In this document: positions 33,510 through 41,546 of the stretch, one piece after another
Numbering within the stretch: position 1 is the stretch's first letter
Layout: each line of letters starts with the position of its first letter
NCBI GenBank assembly: GCA_019118345.1
Contig: DWZD01000016.1
Span: 1-41,608 of the forward strand
Reading direction: 5' to 3'
DNA from: Candidatus Desulfovibrio intestinavium
GTDB taxonomy: Bacteria; Desulfobacterota; Desulfovibrionia; Desulfovibrionales; Desulfovibrionaceae
Length of the DNA: 41,608 bases
Program-made: the position numbers and the translations under genes
The notes under the pieces: generated by a model
Seen by the model: only the letters and a program-made list of their open reading frames with translations
Databases searched by the model: none
What the model was told of the DNA's origin: nothing

Positions 33510-33543
33510 AGGGGGCGCCTCCCTGCGGGGCGGCCCCTTTTTT
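33510..33543 (+). terminator. Intrinsic terminator after the HdeA-like gene
   Basis: Two 4-bp blocks with one mismatch (GGGG-x-CGCC pairing with GGCG-x-CCCC), a loop of about nine bases, then six T at 33538-33543. It would end the ppiB-DinB-HdeA transcript. Confidence 0.65.
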
Positions 33544-33608
33544 GCGAACGGGACACGCCCTGCCGCCTTGCCTCGCCCCGGAGACATCGCCCCTTCCCTG
33601 CCGCCGCC

Positions 33609-34508
33609 ATGCCCCTTCTGCAACGCATCTGGCCCCATCTGGCCCTCCTGCTGGCCATGTGCTTCTGGAGCACCTCCTATCTGGCCATGCGCGTGGCCCT
33701 GACCGCGCTCGATCCCCACCGTCTCATGCTGGGCCGCATGGCCGTGGCCACGCTGGTGCTTGTGCCCCTCTGGCCGCAGCTCTGGCAAAGTCTGCGGCGG
33801 CATGGGCGATGGGGCTGGCTGATCTTCATGGGCCTGTGCGAACCGGGCTGTTACTTCCTGCTGGAGACCAATGCCCTGCGCTTTACCACGGCCTCGCAGG
33901 CGGGCATGGTCATTGCGCTCATGCCCCTCTTTGTGGGCCTGCTGGCCTGGTTTTCCCTGCGGGAACGGGTGGGCGTTCAGGGCTGGTGCGGCTTCGCGCT
34001 GGCCGTGGGCGGCGTCGTCTGGCTGACCCTGGCCGCCGCGCCGCAGGAGAGCGCGCCCAATCCCCTGCTGGGCAACATCCTCGAAGGCTTGGCCATTTTC
34101 TGCGGTTCCCTCTATACCGTAACGGCCCGCCACCTCTCCACCTCCTACAGCCCCCTGCAGATCACGGCCGTGCAGTCGCTGGTTGGGCTAGCCTTCTTCG
34201 GCCTGCTCCATCTGCTCGTGCCGCTGGCGGTCAGCCCGGTCAGGCTGGCCGTGGAGGTGCCCGCCTGGGCGCCCTGGGCCGCCGTGGTCTATCTGGGCTG
34301 CGTGGTCTCCCTCGGGGGCTACGGCCTCTACAATGTGGGCGTGCACCGCCTGTCAGCCGCCCGCGCCGCCGCATACACCAATCTCATCCCGGTGATGACC
34401 CTGCTCTTCGGGGTCTGGCTGCTGAAGGAAGTCTTTTTGCCCGCCCAGTATCTCGCCTCGGCCCTGATCATTGCGGGCGTGCTGCTCAGCCAGTGGCGTC
34501 GGCAGTGA
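33609..34508 (+). CDS. EamA/DMT-family transporter, second in window
   Basis: A 299-residue inner-membrane protein with ten hydrophobic segments. The first EamA repeat starts LALLLAMCFWSTSYLAMRVAL with the RMAVATLVLVP stretch; the second starts ILEGLAIFCGSLYTVTARHL. The end motif NLIPVMTLLFGVWLLKE matches the family's P-v-x-x-x-l-x-G-x-l-x-l-x-E. It is only distantly like the transporter at 6044 and has an Ala-rich helix (RLSAARAAAYTNL) where that one has SVYIYL. The start ATG 33609 lacks a clear ribosome site, so it may be misplaced by a few codons. Substrate unknown. Confidence 0.83.
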   Translation: MPLLQRIWPHLALLLAMCFWSTSYLAMRVALTALDPHRLMLGRMAVATLVLVPLWPQLWQSLRRHGRWGWLIFMGLCEPGCYFLLETNALRFTTASQAGMVIALMPLFVGLLAWFSLRERVGVQGWCGFALAVGGVVWLTLAAAPQESAPNPLLGNILEGLAIFCGSLYTVTARHLSTSYSPLQITAVQSLVGLAFFGLLHLLVPLAVSPVRLAVEVPAWAPWAAVVYLGCVVSLGGYGLYNVGVHRLSAARAAAYTNLIPVMTLLFGVWLLKEVFLPAQYLASALIIAGVLLSQWRRQ

Positions 34509-34574
34509 GCGGCAGGCCCGGCCCCCCGTCCGGGGGAAGGGCACAGGCCGCCGCTGGCGGTTTGCGGGCCTTTC

Positions 34575-34583
34575 TGCTATGCT
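34575..34583 (+). promoter_or_regulatory. Possible extended -10 promoter before aroC
   Basis: TGC directly followed by TATGCT, about 53 bases before ATG 34636. No convincing -35 box at 17 bases. Confidence 0.3.
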
Positions 34584-34635
34584 GTTTTCTTGCGCCCATC
34601 GCGGCGACATTTTTCCGTCAGGGGAACCAAGCAAT

Positions 34636-35754
34636 ATGGGCAATACCTTCGGGCGCCTCCTGCGCCTCACCACCTATGGGGAATCGCACGGCGCGGGCAT
34701 CGGCGGCATTCTGGACGGCTGCCCGGCGGGTCTGCCCCTGAACGAAAGCGATATGCAACGCGACCTCGATCTGCGCAAACCGGGTCAGGGGCCGACGGCC
34801 ACCAAGCGCAAGGAATCGGATACGGTGCGCATCCTCTCCGGGGTCTTTGAAGGGCGCACCACGGGCACGCCCATTGCCTTCCACATCGCCAACGAGAATC
34901 AGCGCTCGCAGGATTATGGCAATCTGGCCGAGGTGTTCCGGCCCGGGCATGCGGACTGGGGCTTTTTCCAGAAATTTCAGGGTCTGCGCGACTATCGCGG
35001 GGGCGGGCGCTCCTCCGGGCGCGAAACGGCGGCCCGCGTGGCCGCCGGGGCCGTGGCCCGGCTGCTGCTGGCCGCGCACGGCATCCGGGTGGACGCCGCC
35101 GCCGTGGAACTGGGCGGCATTGCCGTGCCGCCGGCGGAGCGCGAACTTTCCGAGGCCTTTTCCCGCCCCTATTTTGCGGCCTCGCCGGACGTGACGCCGC
35201 TCTGGGATGCGCGGGTGGCCGAGGCCCGCGCGGCCGGGGACACCCTGGGCGGCATTGTGGAGATTTGCGCCCGCCATGTGCCTGCCGGTCTGGGCGAACC
35301 GGTGTTCGACAAGCTGGATGCCTGCCTCGCTCATGCGCTCATGGGCGTGGGCGCGGTCAAGGGCGTCGAGGTGGGCGACGGCTTTGCCGCGGCCCGCAGC
35401 GTCGGTTCCGTCAATAATGACCCCCTGACGCCCGACGGCTTTGCCGCCAATCACGCCGGCGGCATTCTCGGCGGCATTTCCAGCGGGCAGGACATTGTCC
35501 TGCGCGCGGCGGTGAAGCCCATTGCCTCCATTGCGCGGGAACAGCAAACCATTGACCGCGAAGGCCGCCCGGCTACGGTGCTGGTGGGCGGACGGCATGA
35601 TCTCTCGGCCATCCCGCGCATCGTGCCCGTGCTGCGGGCCATGACCGCGCTGACGCTGGCCGATGCCCTGCTGTTGCAGGCGCGCATGGCGGCCCTGCCG
35701 GAAGAGGTGCTGCCCCTGCCGCGTCCGGCCGCCCTGCGGGACGGGCGCTGGTGA
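34636..35754 (+). CDS. aroC: Chorismate synthase
   Basis: Makes chorismate from EPSP, the last shikimate-pathway step; it needs reduced FMN. The 372-residue protein has the three family signatures: GESHGAGIGGILDGCPAG, then the FMN-site region GHADWGFFQKFQGLRDYRGGGRSSGRETAARVAAG, and the late NHAGGILGGISSGQDIVLRAAVKPIAS. The start ATG 34636 begins MGNTFGRLLRLTTYGESHG as in homologues. Its stop overlaps the next gene (GTGATG), so the Cdd1-like gene is coupled to it. The shikimate kinase gene is 24 kb away, so the pathway is scattered here. Confidence 0.96.
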   Translation: MGNTFGRLLRLTTYGESHGAGIGGILDGCPAGLPLNESDMQRDLDLRKPGQGPTATKRKESDTVRILSGVFEGRTTGTPIAFHIANENQRSQDYGNLAEVFRPGHADWGFFQKFQGLRDYRGGGRSSGRETAARVAAGAVARLLLAAHGIRVDAAAVELGGIAVPPAERELSEAFSRPYFAASPDVTPLWDARVAEARAAGDTLGGIVEICARHVPAGLGEPVFDKLDACLAHALMGVGAVKGVEVGDGFAAARSVGSVNNDPLTPDGFAANHAGGILGGISSGQDIVLRAAVKPIASIAREQQTIDREGRPATVLVGGRHDLSAIPRIVPVLRAMTALTLADALLLQARMAALPEEVLPLPRPAALRDGRW

Positions 35755-36083
35755 TGGCCGCTCCGCTGCCTGACGTGACGCCCCTGCGGCCCGGCCTTTT
35801 CCGCAGTTGCGGTTCGGCCCTGACGGCTGATCTGCACGCGCTGGGCATCACCTGCGTGGGGGAGGTGCGTCGTGCCGAGCCTGACGCGTTGTACGCGACG
35901 CTGTGTCGCCTGAGTGGGCCGCAGGACATTTGCGTGCTGGATCAATTGCGCTGTGTGGTGGAACAGGCCCGCGATCCCGCCTGTCCGCCCGAGTGGCGGG
36001 ACTGGTTCTGGTGGTCGCGGCGGCGCAAGGCGGACGACGTGCCGCTGCTCTCCCCTGTCCCGGAGGACGCCCATGCCCGATGA
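35754..36083 (+). CDS. Cdd1-like helix-hairpin-helix protein
   Basis: A 109-residue protein resembling the 'pathogenicity locus'/Cdd1 family of small helix-hairpin-helix proteins. TPLRPGLFRSCGSALTADLHALGITCVGEVRRAEPDALYATLC is the helix-hairpin-helix segment with the family's LGI-x-x-V-x-x-L-x-x-x-x-P-x-x-L-Y pattern; DICVLDQLRCVVEQAR and WRDWFWWSRRRK follow as in Cdd1. In relatives it looks like a DNA- or protein-binding module. ATG 35754 overlaps the aroC stop; GTG 35751 is an alternative. Its 3' end overlaps recD2 by 11 bases. Placement beside recD2 hints at a DNA-related role, but that is inference. Confidence 0.7.
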   Translation: MAAPLPDVTPLRPGLFRSCGSALTADLHALGITCVGEVRRAEPDALYATLCRLSGPQDICVLDQLRCVVEQARDPACPPEWRDWFWWSRRRKADDVPLLSPVPEDAHAR

Positions 36084-38382
36084 CCTGCCCCTCCTGCATG
36101 ACCCCGACGCCGTGGAACTCAGCGGCACGCTGGAACGGGTGCTCTTTCACAATGAGGAAAACGGCTACACCGTCCTGCGTCTGCAACCCGACGCGCCCCT
36201 GCCCGGCCAGAGCAAGGTTCAGGGCGCGCCCGCACGCGGCCTGAGCCGCGATCCCGTGACCTGCGTGGGGCACATGGCCCAGCCGCAGCCGGGCGTGCAT
36301 CTGAAAATTGCCGGGCGCTGGCAGGTCAATGCCCGCTATGGACGCCAGATTCACTTCGACATGGCCGAGGAAATCCTGCCCGCCACCAGCGAAGGCATCC
36401 GGCTCTATCTGGCTTCCGGCCTCATCAAGGGCGTGGGCACGGAACTGGCCGGGCGTATTGTGGAAAAATTCGGGGCCGACACCATCCGCATCCTTGACGA
36501 GGAGCCGGAGCGCCTGCGCGAAATACGCGGCGTGGGCAAAAAGAATTTCGAGCGCATTCATCAGAGCTGGCAGGAGCATCGGAGCATCCGCGATCTCATG
36601 CTCTTCCTGCAGCCGCACGGCATCACCCCGGCCTATGCCCTGCGCATCCATCGGGCTTACGGGGCCGAAGCCCTTGCGGTGGTGCGGGAAAATCCCTACC
36701 GGCTGGCCATGGACATCCACGGCATCGGTTTTGTCACCGCCGATGCCGCGGCCCGCAAGCTGGGCTTCGAGGCGGACAGCCCCCTGCGGGTGCAGGCGGG
36801 GGTGCTCTATGTCCTGCAGAAAGCCACGGACGACGGCAATGTTTTTCTGCCGCAGGCGGCGCTGCTTGCCCAGACCTGCGAACAGCTCGGCGTGGAGGAA
36901 GGCCTTGTGCTCGAGGCGCTGGACGTGCTGGAAGCCGAGGAACGCCTTGTGCGGGAATTGCCCGATGAGCCGCTCCCCCCCGCGTCCGCGGACGACGAGG
37001 CCGATGTGCCCCCCCTCTCCCCGGCGGTCTATCTGCGCCGCTACCATCATTATGAATCCAGAACCGCCTTCTATCTCCAGCGGCTGCTGCGCTCGCCCAA
37101 ATCCGTGCAGTTCAGCGACATCGAGGCGCTGGTGGACAAGGTGACCGAAAGCCTGCCCATCAAGCTGGCCCCGGAACAACTCGAGGCCGTGCGCACCGCC
37201 GCCCGCAGCAAGATCATGGTGCTCACCGGCGGGCCGGGCACGGGCAAAACCACCATCATCAACGCCATCATCCGCCTCTTCGGCGAAGTGCGGGCGCGCA
37301 TCCTACTGGCCGCGCCCACGGGCCGCGCCGCCAAGCGCATGTCCGAAACCTCGGGCCGCGAGGCGCGCACCATTCATCGCCTGCTGGAATACAGCCCCAA
37401 GGAGGACGGCTTCGCCCGCAACGAGGACAATCCGCTGGCCTGCGGCCTGCTGGTGGTGGACGAAGCCTCCATGATGGACATCCTGCTGTTTTATCATCTG
37501 CTCAAGGCCGTGCCCCTGGGCGCGACCCTGCTGCTGGTGGGGGACGTGCATCAGCTGCCGTCCGTGGGGCCGGGCAATGTGCTGGCCGACATCATCGCCT
37601 CCGGGGCCGTGCCGGTGGTGGAACTCACTGAAATTTTCCGCCAGTCGGCCGAAAGCGAAATCATCTGCAATGCCCACCTGATCAATCGCGGGCAGGTGCC
37701 GTCGCTGGAAGCCAGCAAAGATCGTCTCTCGGATTTCTACTTCATCCGGCAGGACGTGCCGGAAAAGGCGGCGGATCTCATCGTGGATCTCGTGCGCAAC
37801 CACATTCCGCGCCGTTTCGGCCTTGACCCGGTGGACGACATTCAGGTGCTGACCCCCATGCACCGGGGAGCCGTGGGCGCGGGCGAACTCAATGCCCGCC
37901 TGCAGGAGGCCCTCAATCCCCACGGCACGGAGGTGCGGCGCGGCGACCGGGCCTTCCGCCTGCACGACAAGGTCATGCAGATCCGCAACAATTACGACAA
38001 GGACGTGTTCAACGGCGACGTGGGCCGCATCGTTTTTCTGGACGGCAAGGAACGGACACTGAGCGTCAGCTTTGACGAGCGCGTGGTGCCCTATGACTTT
38101 GACGAGCTGGACGAACTGGCCCCGGCCTATGCCATTTCCATCCACAAGTCGCAAGGCTCGGAATATCCGGCGGTGGTCATTCCGCTCATGATGCAGCATT
38201 ATGTGCTCCTGCAGCGCAATCTTGTGTATACCGGCGTCACGCGCGGCAAGAAACTCGTGGTGCTGGTGGGCGAAACCCGCGCCCTGCACATGGCCGTGAA
38301 GAACAACAGAACCCGCAAGCGCCATACCCGGCTCACCGAACGCCTGCGCCCGCCGGAGGGCCTTCCGCCGCTCAGGCGCTGA
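36073..38382 (+). CDS. recD2: RecD2-type DNA helicase
   Basis: A 769-residue 5'-3' DNA helicase of the stand-alone RecD2 family. An N-terminal OB-like domain (SGTLERVLFHNEENGYTVLRL) and helix-hairpin-helix repeats (GLIKGVGTELAGRIVEKFG, REIRGVGKKNFERI) replace the RecBC contact region. Helicase motif I is GGPGTGKTT (about residue 385). Motif Ia region AAPTGRAAKRM, motif II VVDEASMMD, LVGDVHQLPSVGPG, and the C-terminal ISIHKSQGSEYPAVVIP and YTGVTRGKK motifs follow. RecB and RecC are not in the window. The start is ATG 36073, with GGAGG six bases upstream, inside the end of the Cdd1-like gene. Confidence 0.94.
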   Translation: MPDDLPLLHDPDAVELSGTLERVLFHNEENGYTVLRLQPDAPLPGQSKVQGAPARGLSRDPVTCVGHMAQPQPGVHLKIAGRWQVNARYGRQIHFDMAEEILPATSEGIRLYLASGLIKGVGTELAGRIVEKFGADTIRILDEEPERLREIRGVGKKNFERIHQSWQEHRSIRDLMLFLQPHGITPAYALRIHRAYGAEALAVVRENPYRLAMDIHGIGFVTADAAARKLGFEADSPLRVQAGVLYVLQKATDDGNVFLPQAALLAQTCEQLGVEEGLVLEALDVLEAEERLVRELPDEPLPPASADDEADVPPLSPAVYLRRYHHYESRTAFYLQRLLRSPKSVQFSDIEALVDKVTESLPIKLAPEQLEAVRTAARSKIMVLTGGPGTGKTTIINAIIRLFGEVRARILLAAPTGRAAKRMSETSGREARTIHRLLEYSPKEDGFARNEDNPLACGLLVVDEASMMDILLFYHLLKAVPLGATLLLVGDVHQLPSVGPGNVLADIIASGAVPVVELTEIFRQSAESEIICNAHLINRGQVPSLEASKDRLSDFYFIRQDVPEKAADLIVDLVRNHIPRRFGLDPVDDIQVLTPMHRGAVGAGELNARLQEALNPHGTEVRRGDRAFRLHDKVMQIRNNYDKDVFNGDVGRIVFLDGKERTLSVSFDERVVPYDFDELDELAPAYAISIHKSQGSEYPAVVIPLMMQHYVLLQRNLVYTGVTRGKKLVVLVGETRALHMAVKNNRTRKRHTRLTERLRPPEGLPPLRR

Positions 38383-38413
38383 GGCCGGGCGCATCCCCGC
38401 CCGGAGCGGCATC

Positions 38414-38442
38414 TTGCCAAGCGCGCGCGCCGCGGCTAACAT
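38414..38442 (+). promoter_or_regulatory. Candidate promoter of the small membrane protein gene
   Basis: TTGCCA, 17 bases, TAACAT; predicted start near 38449, giving a leader of about 105 bases before ATG 38554. Confidence 0.45.
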
Positions 38443-38553
38443 GCGAATTTGAAACGGCTATCGAGAATGGTTGCAATTCGCGCCAAATGAGGTAAGGAGA
38501 ATGAACGGCACGATTGCCGGATACCCGGCCCTGCCGGAACAAGGAGCAGAACC

Positions 38554-38943
38554 ATGGCTGAAGAACGTAAACGCCTCGGCGTGGTCATTGACACCGACAA
38601 GGACAGCGATATCGACCCCGAACTGGCGGACGAGATTCTGCGCGACGACGATAATTATGTGCCGCGCAACAGCCTCGGCGGCGGCGCGGCCGACGCCCTG
38701 CTGCGCGCCAATTCGGCCGCGCCGGTGTCCCCCAACCGCATCATCGGCATTGCGGCCATGGTCTGCGCCGTCTCGAGCCTCTTCATCTTTGCGGCCCTCT
38801 TCATCCCGCCCGCCGTGGTGCTGGGCGTGGTGGCCGTTTGGCGCAAGCAGTATTTTCTGGGCATCCTCTCCCTGATCATTTCGGTCGTCTCCTTCTTCAC
38901 CTCCGCCACCATCACGACGGCCATCCAAAAATTCTTCATGTAG
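38554..38943 (+). CDS. Small membrane protein of unknown function
   Basis: A 129-residue protein not recognised. The first 60 residues are soluble and acidic (DTDKDSDIDPELADEILRDDDNYVPRNS). Two or three hydrophobic stretches follow (IIGIAAMVCAVSSLFIFAALFIPPAVVLGVVAVW; FLGILSLIISVVSFFTSATITTAI), ending in QKFFM. The layout resembles DUF4190-type proteins, which also have an N-terminal soluble part and a G-x-V-A-x-x-R-K loop between helices (here GVVAVWRKQYFLGILSL), but I cannot confirm it. AAGGAG lies about seven bases before ATG 38554. It has its own candidate promoter and an intrinsic terminator after it, so it is a single-gene unit. Confidence 0.75.
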   Translation: MAEERKRLGVVIDTDKDSDIDPELADEILRDDDNYVPRNSLGGGAADALLRANSAAPVSPNRIIGIAAMVCAVSSLFIFAALFIPPAVVLGVVAVWRKQYFLGILSLIISVVSFFTSATITTAIQKFFM

Positions 38944-38968
38944 CCGCCTTTTGCCGTGCACGCTACGA

Positions 38969-39004
38969 GGGGAAGGCTGCCCGGGCGGCAGCCTTCCCCC
39001 TTTT
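38969..39004 (+). terminator. Strong hairpin terminator after the small membrane protein gene
   Basis: GGGGAAGGCTGCC (38969-38981), five-base loop, GGCAGCCTTCCCC (38987-38999), C, then four T. A 13-bp perfect stem. It also faces the end of ribB and could act on both strands. Confidence 0.75.
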
Positions 39005-39030
39005 GTCCGCTACGCCGTGTCTTGCCCGGC

Positions 39031-39729
39031 TCAGGCCGGCCGCAACCGTCGCGCGATGTCCTCCACCGTGCACAGCGGCAGGCCCTCGCGCAGAGCATAG
39101 GCCGCCGCCTCGTCCCGTCGCGCCATGCGCCCGTCAGGCAGGGTCAGCTCGCACAAAAGACCGCAGGGCCGCAGTCCGGCCAGCCGCATGAGATCCACCA
39201 CCGCCTCGGTATGGCCGCGCCGTTCCAGCACGCCGCCGTCCCGTGCCCGCAGGGGAAAGACATGGCCCGGACGGCGCATGTCCTCCGGATGCGCCCCGGG
39301 CCGCACCGCCGCCTGCACGGTGCGCAGGCGGTCAGCGGCGGAAACGCCGGTAGTGACTCCCTCGGCCGCCTCGATGCTCACGGTAAAGGCGGTCTGCTGC
39401 CGGTTGGTGTTGTGTGCGGTCATGGGCGGCAGCTCCAGCCGGTCGCAGGCCTCGCCGGTCAGGCAGAGGCAGACGATGCCGCTGCCGTCGCGGATGAGCC
39501 GGGCCATTTGCGCTTCGGTGCAGCTCTCCGCCGGGTAGATGATGTCTGCCTCGTTTTCCCGTTCCTCGTCATCGAGCACGAGCACGCCGTTGCCGGCGCG
39601 CAGGGAGGCCAGCGCGGCCTCGAGCCGCTCTTCCGGCGAAAGGGAAAGAAAGACGGCCTCCACGGCCTCGACAGCGGACGCTGTGCCGCTCCTGTCAGGG
39701 AAGGATACGAACGCTTCGGTCTGATGCAT
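39031..39729 (-). CDS. ribB: 3,4-dihydroxy-2-butanone-4-phosphate synthase
   Basis: Makes the four-carbon unit of riboflavin from ribulose 5-phosphate. The 232-residue protein is the single-domain type without a fused GTP cyclohydrolase II. The metal/substrate acidic motif is [18 protein letters not shown], followed by [38 protein letters not shown] and the late His/Asp region ([27 protein letters not shown]). The start is ATG 39729: GGAG lies eight bases upstream in a small hairpin; an upstream ATG (39759) would put this site inside the coding part. It lies behind an FMN riboswitch, so flavin supply feeds back on it. Its neighbour sat is on the same strand. Confidence 0.93.
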   Translation of the reverse strand: MHQTEAFVSFPDRSGTASAVEAVEAVFLSLSPEERLEAALASLRAGNGVLVLDDEERENEADIIYPAESCTEAQMARLIRDGSGIVCLCLTGEACDRLELPPMTAHNTNRQQTAFTVSIEAAEGVTTGVSAADRLRTVQAAVRPGAHPEDMRRPGHVFPLRARDGGVLERRGHTEAVVDLMRLAGLRPCGLLCELTLPDGRMARRDEAAAYALREGLPLCTVEDIARRLRPA

Positions 39730-39733
39730 AAAC

Positions 39734-39748
39734 CAAACTCCGGGTTTG
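39734..39748 (-). promoter_or_regulatory. Small hairpin holding the ribB ribosome-binding site
   Basis: On the minus strand CAAAC-CCGGA-GTTTG: a 5-bp stem whose loop and edge contain the GGAG. It lies between the riboswitch and the start codon and could be the switchable element. A second hairpin, 39770-39793, has no T tract. Confidence 0.45.
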
Positions 39749-39803
39749 ATGTACGACATCAGGGCGCACGGCGAGACGCGCAAGCCTCCCGCCGCAAAAC
39801 ACA

Positions 39804-39948
39804 ATCTCTTTCATCCGGACTGTTACCGTCGGCGCCGGATTCTCACCGGCTCTGCTGACCCTCGTGCCGAGGCGCTCGCGGGCTTGTGGCACGGGCCACA
39901 GGCCCCTGTCCATCACCGCCGGTGGGGACTTGCACCCCGCCCTGAGAT
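39804..39948 (-). promoter_or_regulatory. FMN riboswitch (RFN element)
   Basis: On the minus strand the conserved pieces appear in order: ATCTC of helix P1, AGGGCGGGGTGCAAGTCCCC, ACCGGCGGT, AGCCCGCGAGC, GGTGAGAATCCGG, GCCGACGGT, AGTCCGGATGAAAGA and the closing GAGAT. It binds FMN. No terminator hairpin with T tract lies between it and ribB, so control of translation rather than transcription is more likely. Confidence 0.93.
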
Positions 39949-40010
39949 GTCTGCCTGTGTAGCACGCGCCGCATTGCCGCGCAAGGCGCTTGCCCCGCGC
40001 CTTCCTCCCG

Positions 40011-41339
40011 TCAGCTCCGCCCGCTTCCCGGCTGAACCGACGCCTGCTGCAGCTGGATGACGGGCCGCTCGGCCTCGTCCAGTCCGGCATAATAGGCCCG
40101 CAAAATCTCCAGAACCTCGGGACGGCCGAAATGATCCGGCACGGGCTGCTGCTCGGACAGCAGCTTGCGCAGGCGCGTGCCGGAAAGAATGACCCGCTCT
40201 TCCGGGCCGTGCGGGCAGGTGCGCAGGCTGGCCATGCCGTCGCAGGCCGTGCAGTAGAATGTCCAGTCCAGCCGCAGGGGGCGGGTCAGCAGACGCTTGG
40301 CCGGATCGGCGGGCTGCGGAATGTGACGGAATATCTCCTGCGCCTCGAACAGATCATAATAATCGCCAACGCCCGCATGATCCCGGCCCACAATGAGCCG
40401 GGCAATGCCGTAATTCTGGCGGAAAAGCGCATGCAGAAGCGCCTCGCGCGGCCCGGCATAGCGCATGTCCAGCGGATAGCCCGCCTGCATGACATGCTGC
40501 GGCACGAAATACCCCCTCACCAGCGCCTCGATGCAGCGCAGGCGCACGTCAGCCGGAATGTCGCCGGGCTTGAGCGCGCCCACCAGCGAATGGATCACCA
40601 CGCCGTCGCAGACTTCCAGCGCGATCTTGGCCAGATATTCATGGGAGCGATGCATGGGATTGCGCAATTGCAAGGCCGCCACATCCCGCCAGCCGCGTTC
40701 CCGCATGGCCGCCCGCAGGGGCAGCGGATCCAGAATCAGCCGGGGAAAGCGCTCCGCCATGCGGCTTCTGGCCAGTACCCGCAGCGTTCCAGCCACATTG
40801 TACGGCTGCTGCGCCAGCACCATCTTCACCCCGGGGTGATCCTGCGGGGCCGTCTCCCAGAAATGCGCCGACGCCGGGCCATGCCCCCGAAACACCTGCT
40901 CGCACTCCTGCCGCCGCTCGGCCTCGCCCAGCGGCCAGACCTCCTCCACCCGCAACACGGCCAGACAGCGTCCCTCGCGCCAGAGCGCCGCCTCGTCCCC
41001 GGGCCGCAAGGCCCGCGCGACATCTTCCGCCACGTCCAGCGTGATGGGCAGCGGCCAGAACGTGCCGTCCGCCAGCGTCATGTCCCTGCAGACGCTCTGC
41101 CAGTCCTCCCGGCCCATGAAGCCGCGCAAGGGCGAAAAGGCCCCGTTTCCGAACATGAGCATGTCGCCCTCAGCCCGGGAACTCACTTCGATGCGCGGCA
41201 AGGAGGCCGCGCGCGCCCATTCCTCAGCGCGCTCCTCCTCCGGCACGTCGCAACACTGCAGGCCCCTGCCGCCGTGCGGCGGCGGCAACTCGGCATACGC
41301 GGCAAGCGCCGTTTCCTGAGCGGACGCTGTACTGTTCAT
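40011..41339 (-). CDS. sat: Dissimilatory sulfate adenylyltransferase (ATP sulfurylase)
   Basis: Activates sulfate with ATP to adenosine 5'-phosphosulfate, the first step of sulfate respiration, in the cytoplasm. The 442-residue protein has PPHGGRGLQCC near the N-terminus (about 18 residues longer than usual), the FSPLRGFMG segment, the nucleotide motif QLRNPMHRSHEYL, GRDHAGVGDYYD and the C-terminal VILSGTRLRKLL. A C-x2-C...C-x-H cluster (FYCTACDGMASLRTCPHG) fits the zinc/cobalt site known for Desulfovibrio enzymes. The start ATG 41339 has AGGAGG six bases upstream. AprBA, Qmo and pyrophosphatase genes are not in the window; the ribB riboswitch gene follows at 39.7 kb on the same strand. Confidence 0.95.
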   Translation of the reverse strand: MNSTASAQETALAAYAELPPPHGGRGLQCCDVPEEERAEEWARAASLPRIEVSSRAEGDMLMFGNGAFSPLRGFMGREDWQSVCRDMTLADGTFWPLPITLDVAEDVARALRPGDEAALWREGRCLAVLRVEEVWPLGEAERRQECEQVFRGHGPASAHFWETAPQDHPGVKMVLAQQPYNVAGTLRVLARSRMAERFPRLILDPLPLRAAMRERGWRDVAALQLRNPMHRSHEYLAKIALEVCDGVVIHSLVGALKPGDIPADVRLRCIEALVRGYFVPQHVMQAGYPLDMRYAGPREALLHALFRQNYGIARLIVGRDHAGVGDYYDLFEAQEIFRHIPQPADPAKRLLTRPLRLDWTFYCTACDGMASLRTCPHGPEERVILSGTRLRKLLSEQQPVPDHFGRPEVLEILRAYYAGLDEAERPVIQLQQASVQPGSGRS

Positions 41340-41436
41340 GGCAACCTCCTGAACCGGCTTTTCCCCACCTTGCCAGACTTGCTTCCGGGCGTCGAGAGGT
41401 TTCTGTTTTTGTTGTTGTTCTCTTTTCGGGGAGGAA

Positions 41437-41458
41437 AACCTTTTGTGAGCAAAAGGTT
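41437..41458. repeat. Small palindrome AACCTTTTG-TGAG-CAAAAGGTT
   Basis: A perfect 9-bp stem; the arms extend outward with GAAA on the left and CTTC on the right, with one extra C. Same design as the palindrome at 41494 (AACC-N-TTTT core). Lies upstream of sat, so either a terminator of a gene beyond the window or a transcribed leader structure. Confidence 0.6.
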
Positions 41459-41493
41459 CTTCTTTCCCGAACTATTTGAAAAAGCAGGATATT

Positions 41494-41546
41494 GCGAGGG
41501 GGAGAGGGAAACCGTTTTGAAAAACGGTTCTCCCTCTCCCCCTCGC
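41494..41546. repeat. 25-bp purine-rich palindrome with one bulge
   Basis: The left arm 41494-41518 (GCGAGGGGGAGAGGG, then AAACCGTTTT) pairs with 41521-41546, with one extra base on the right arm. It shares the GGGAAAACC-type core with the elements at 8405 and 41437. Probably a transcription terminator, working from either side. Confidence 0.65.

Noticed and set aside
38501..38875. ATG with a good AAGGAG ahead of the small membrane protein, in another frame.
   Set aside because: The AAGGAG is only one base from the ATG, and the product is a Pro/Ser/Arg-rich shadow of the real gene.
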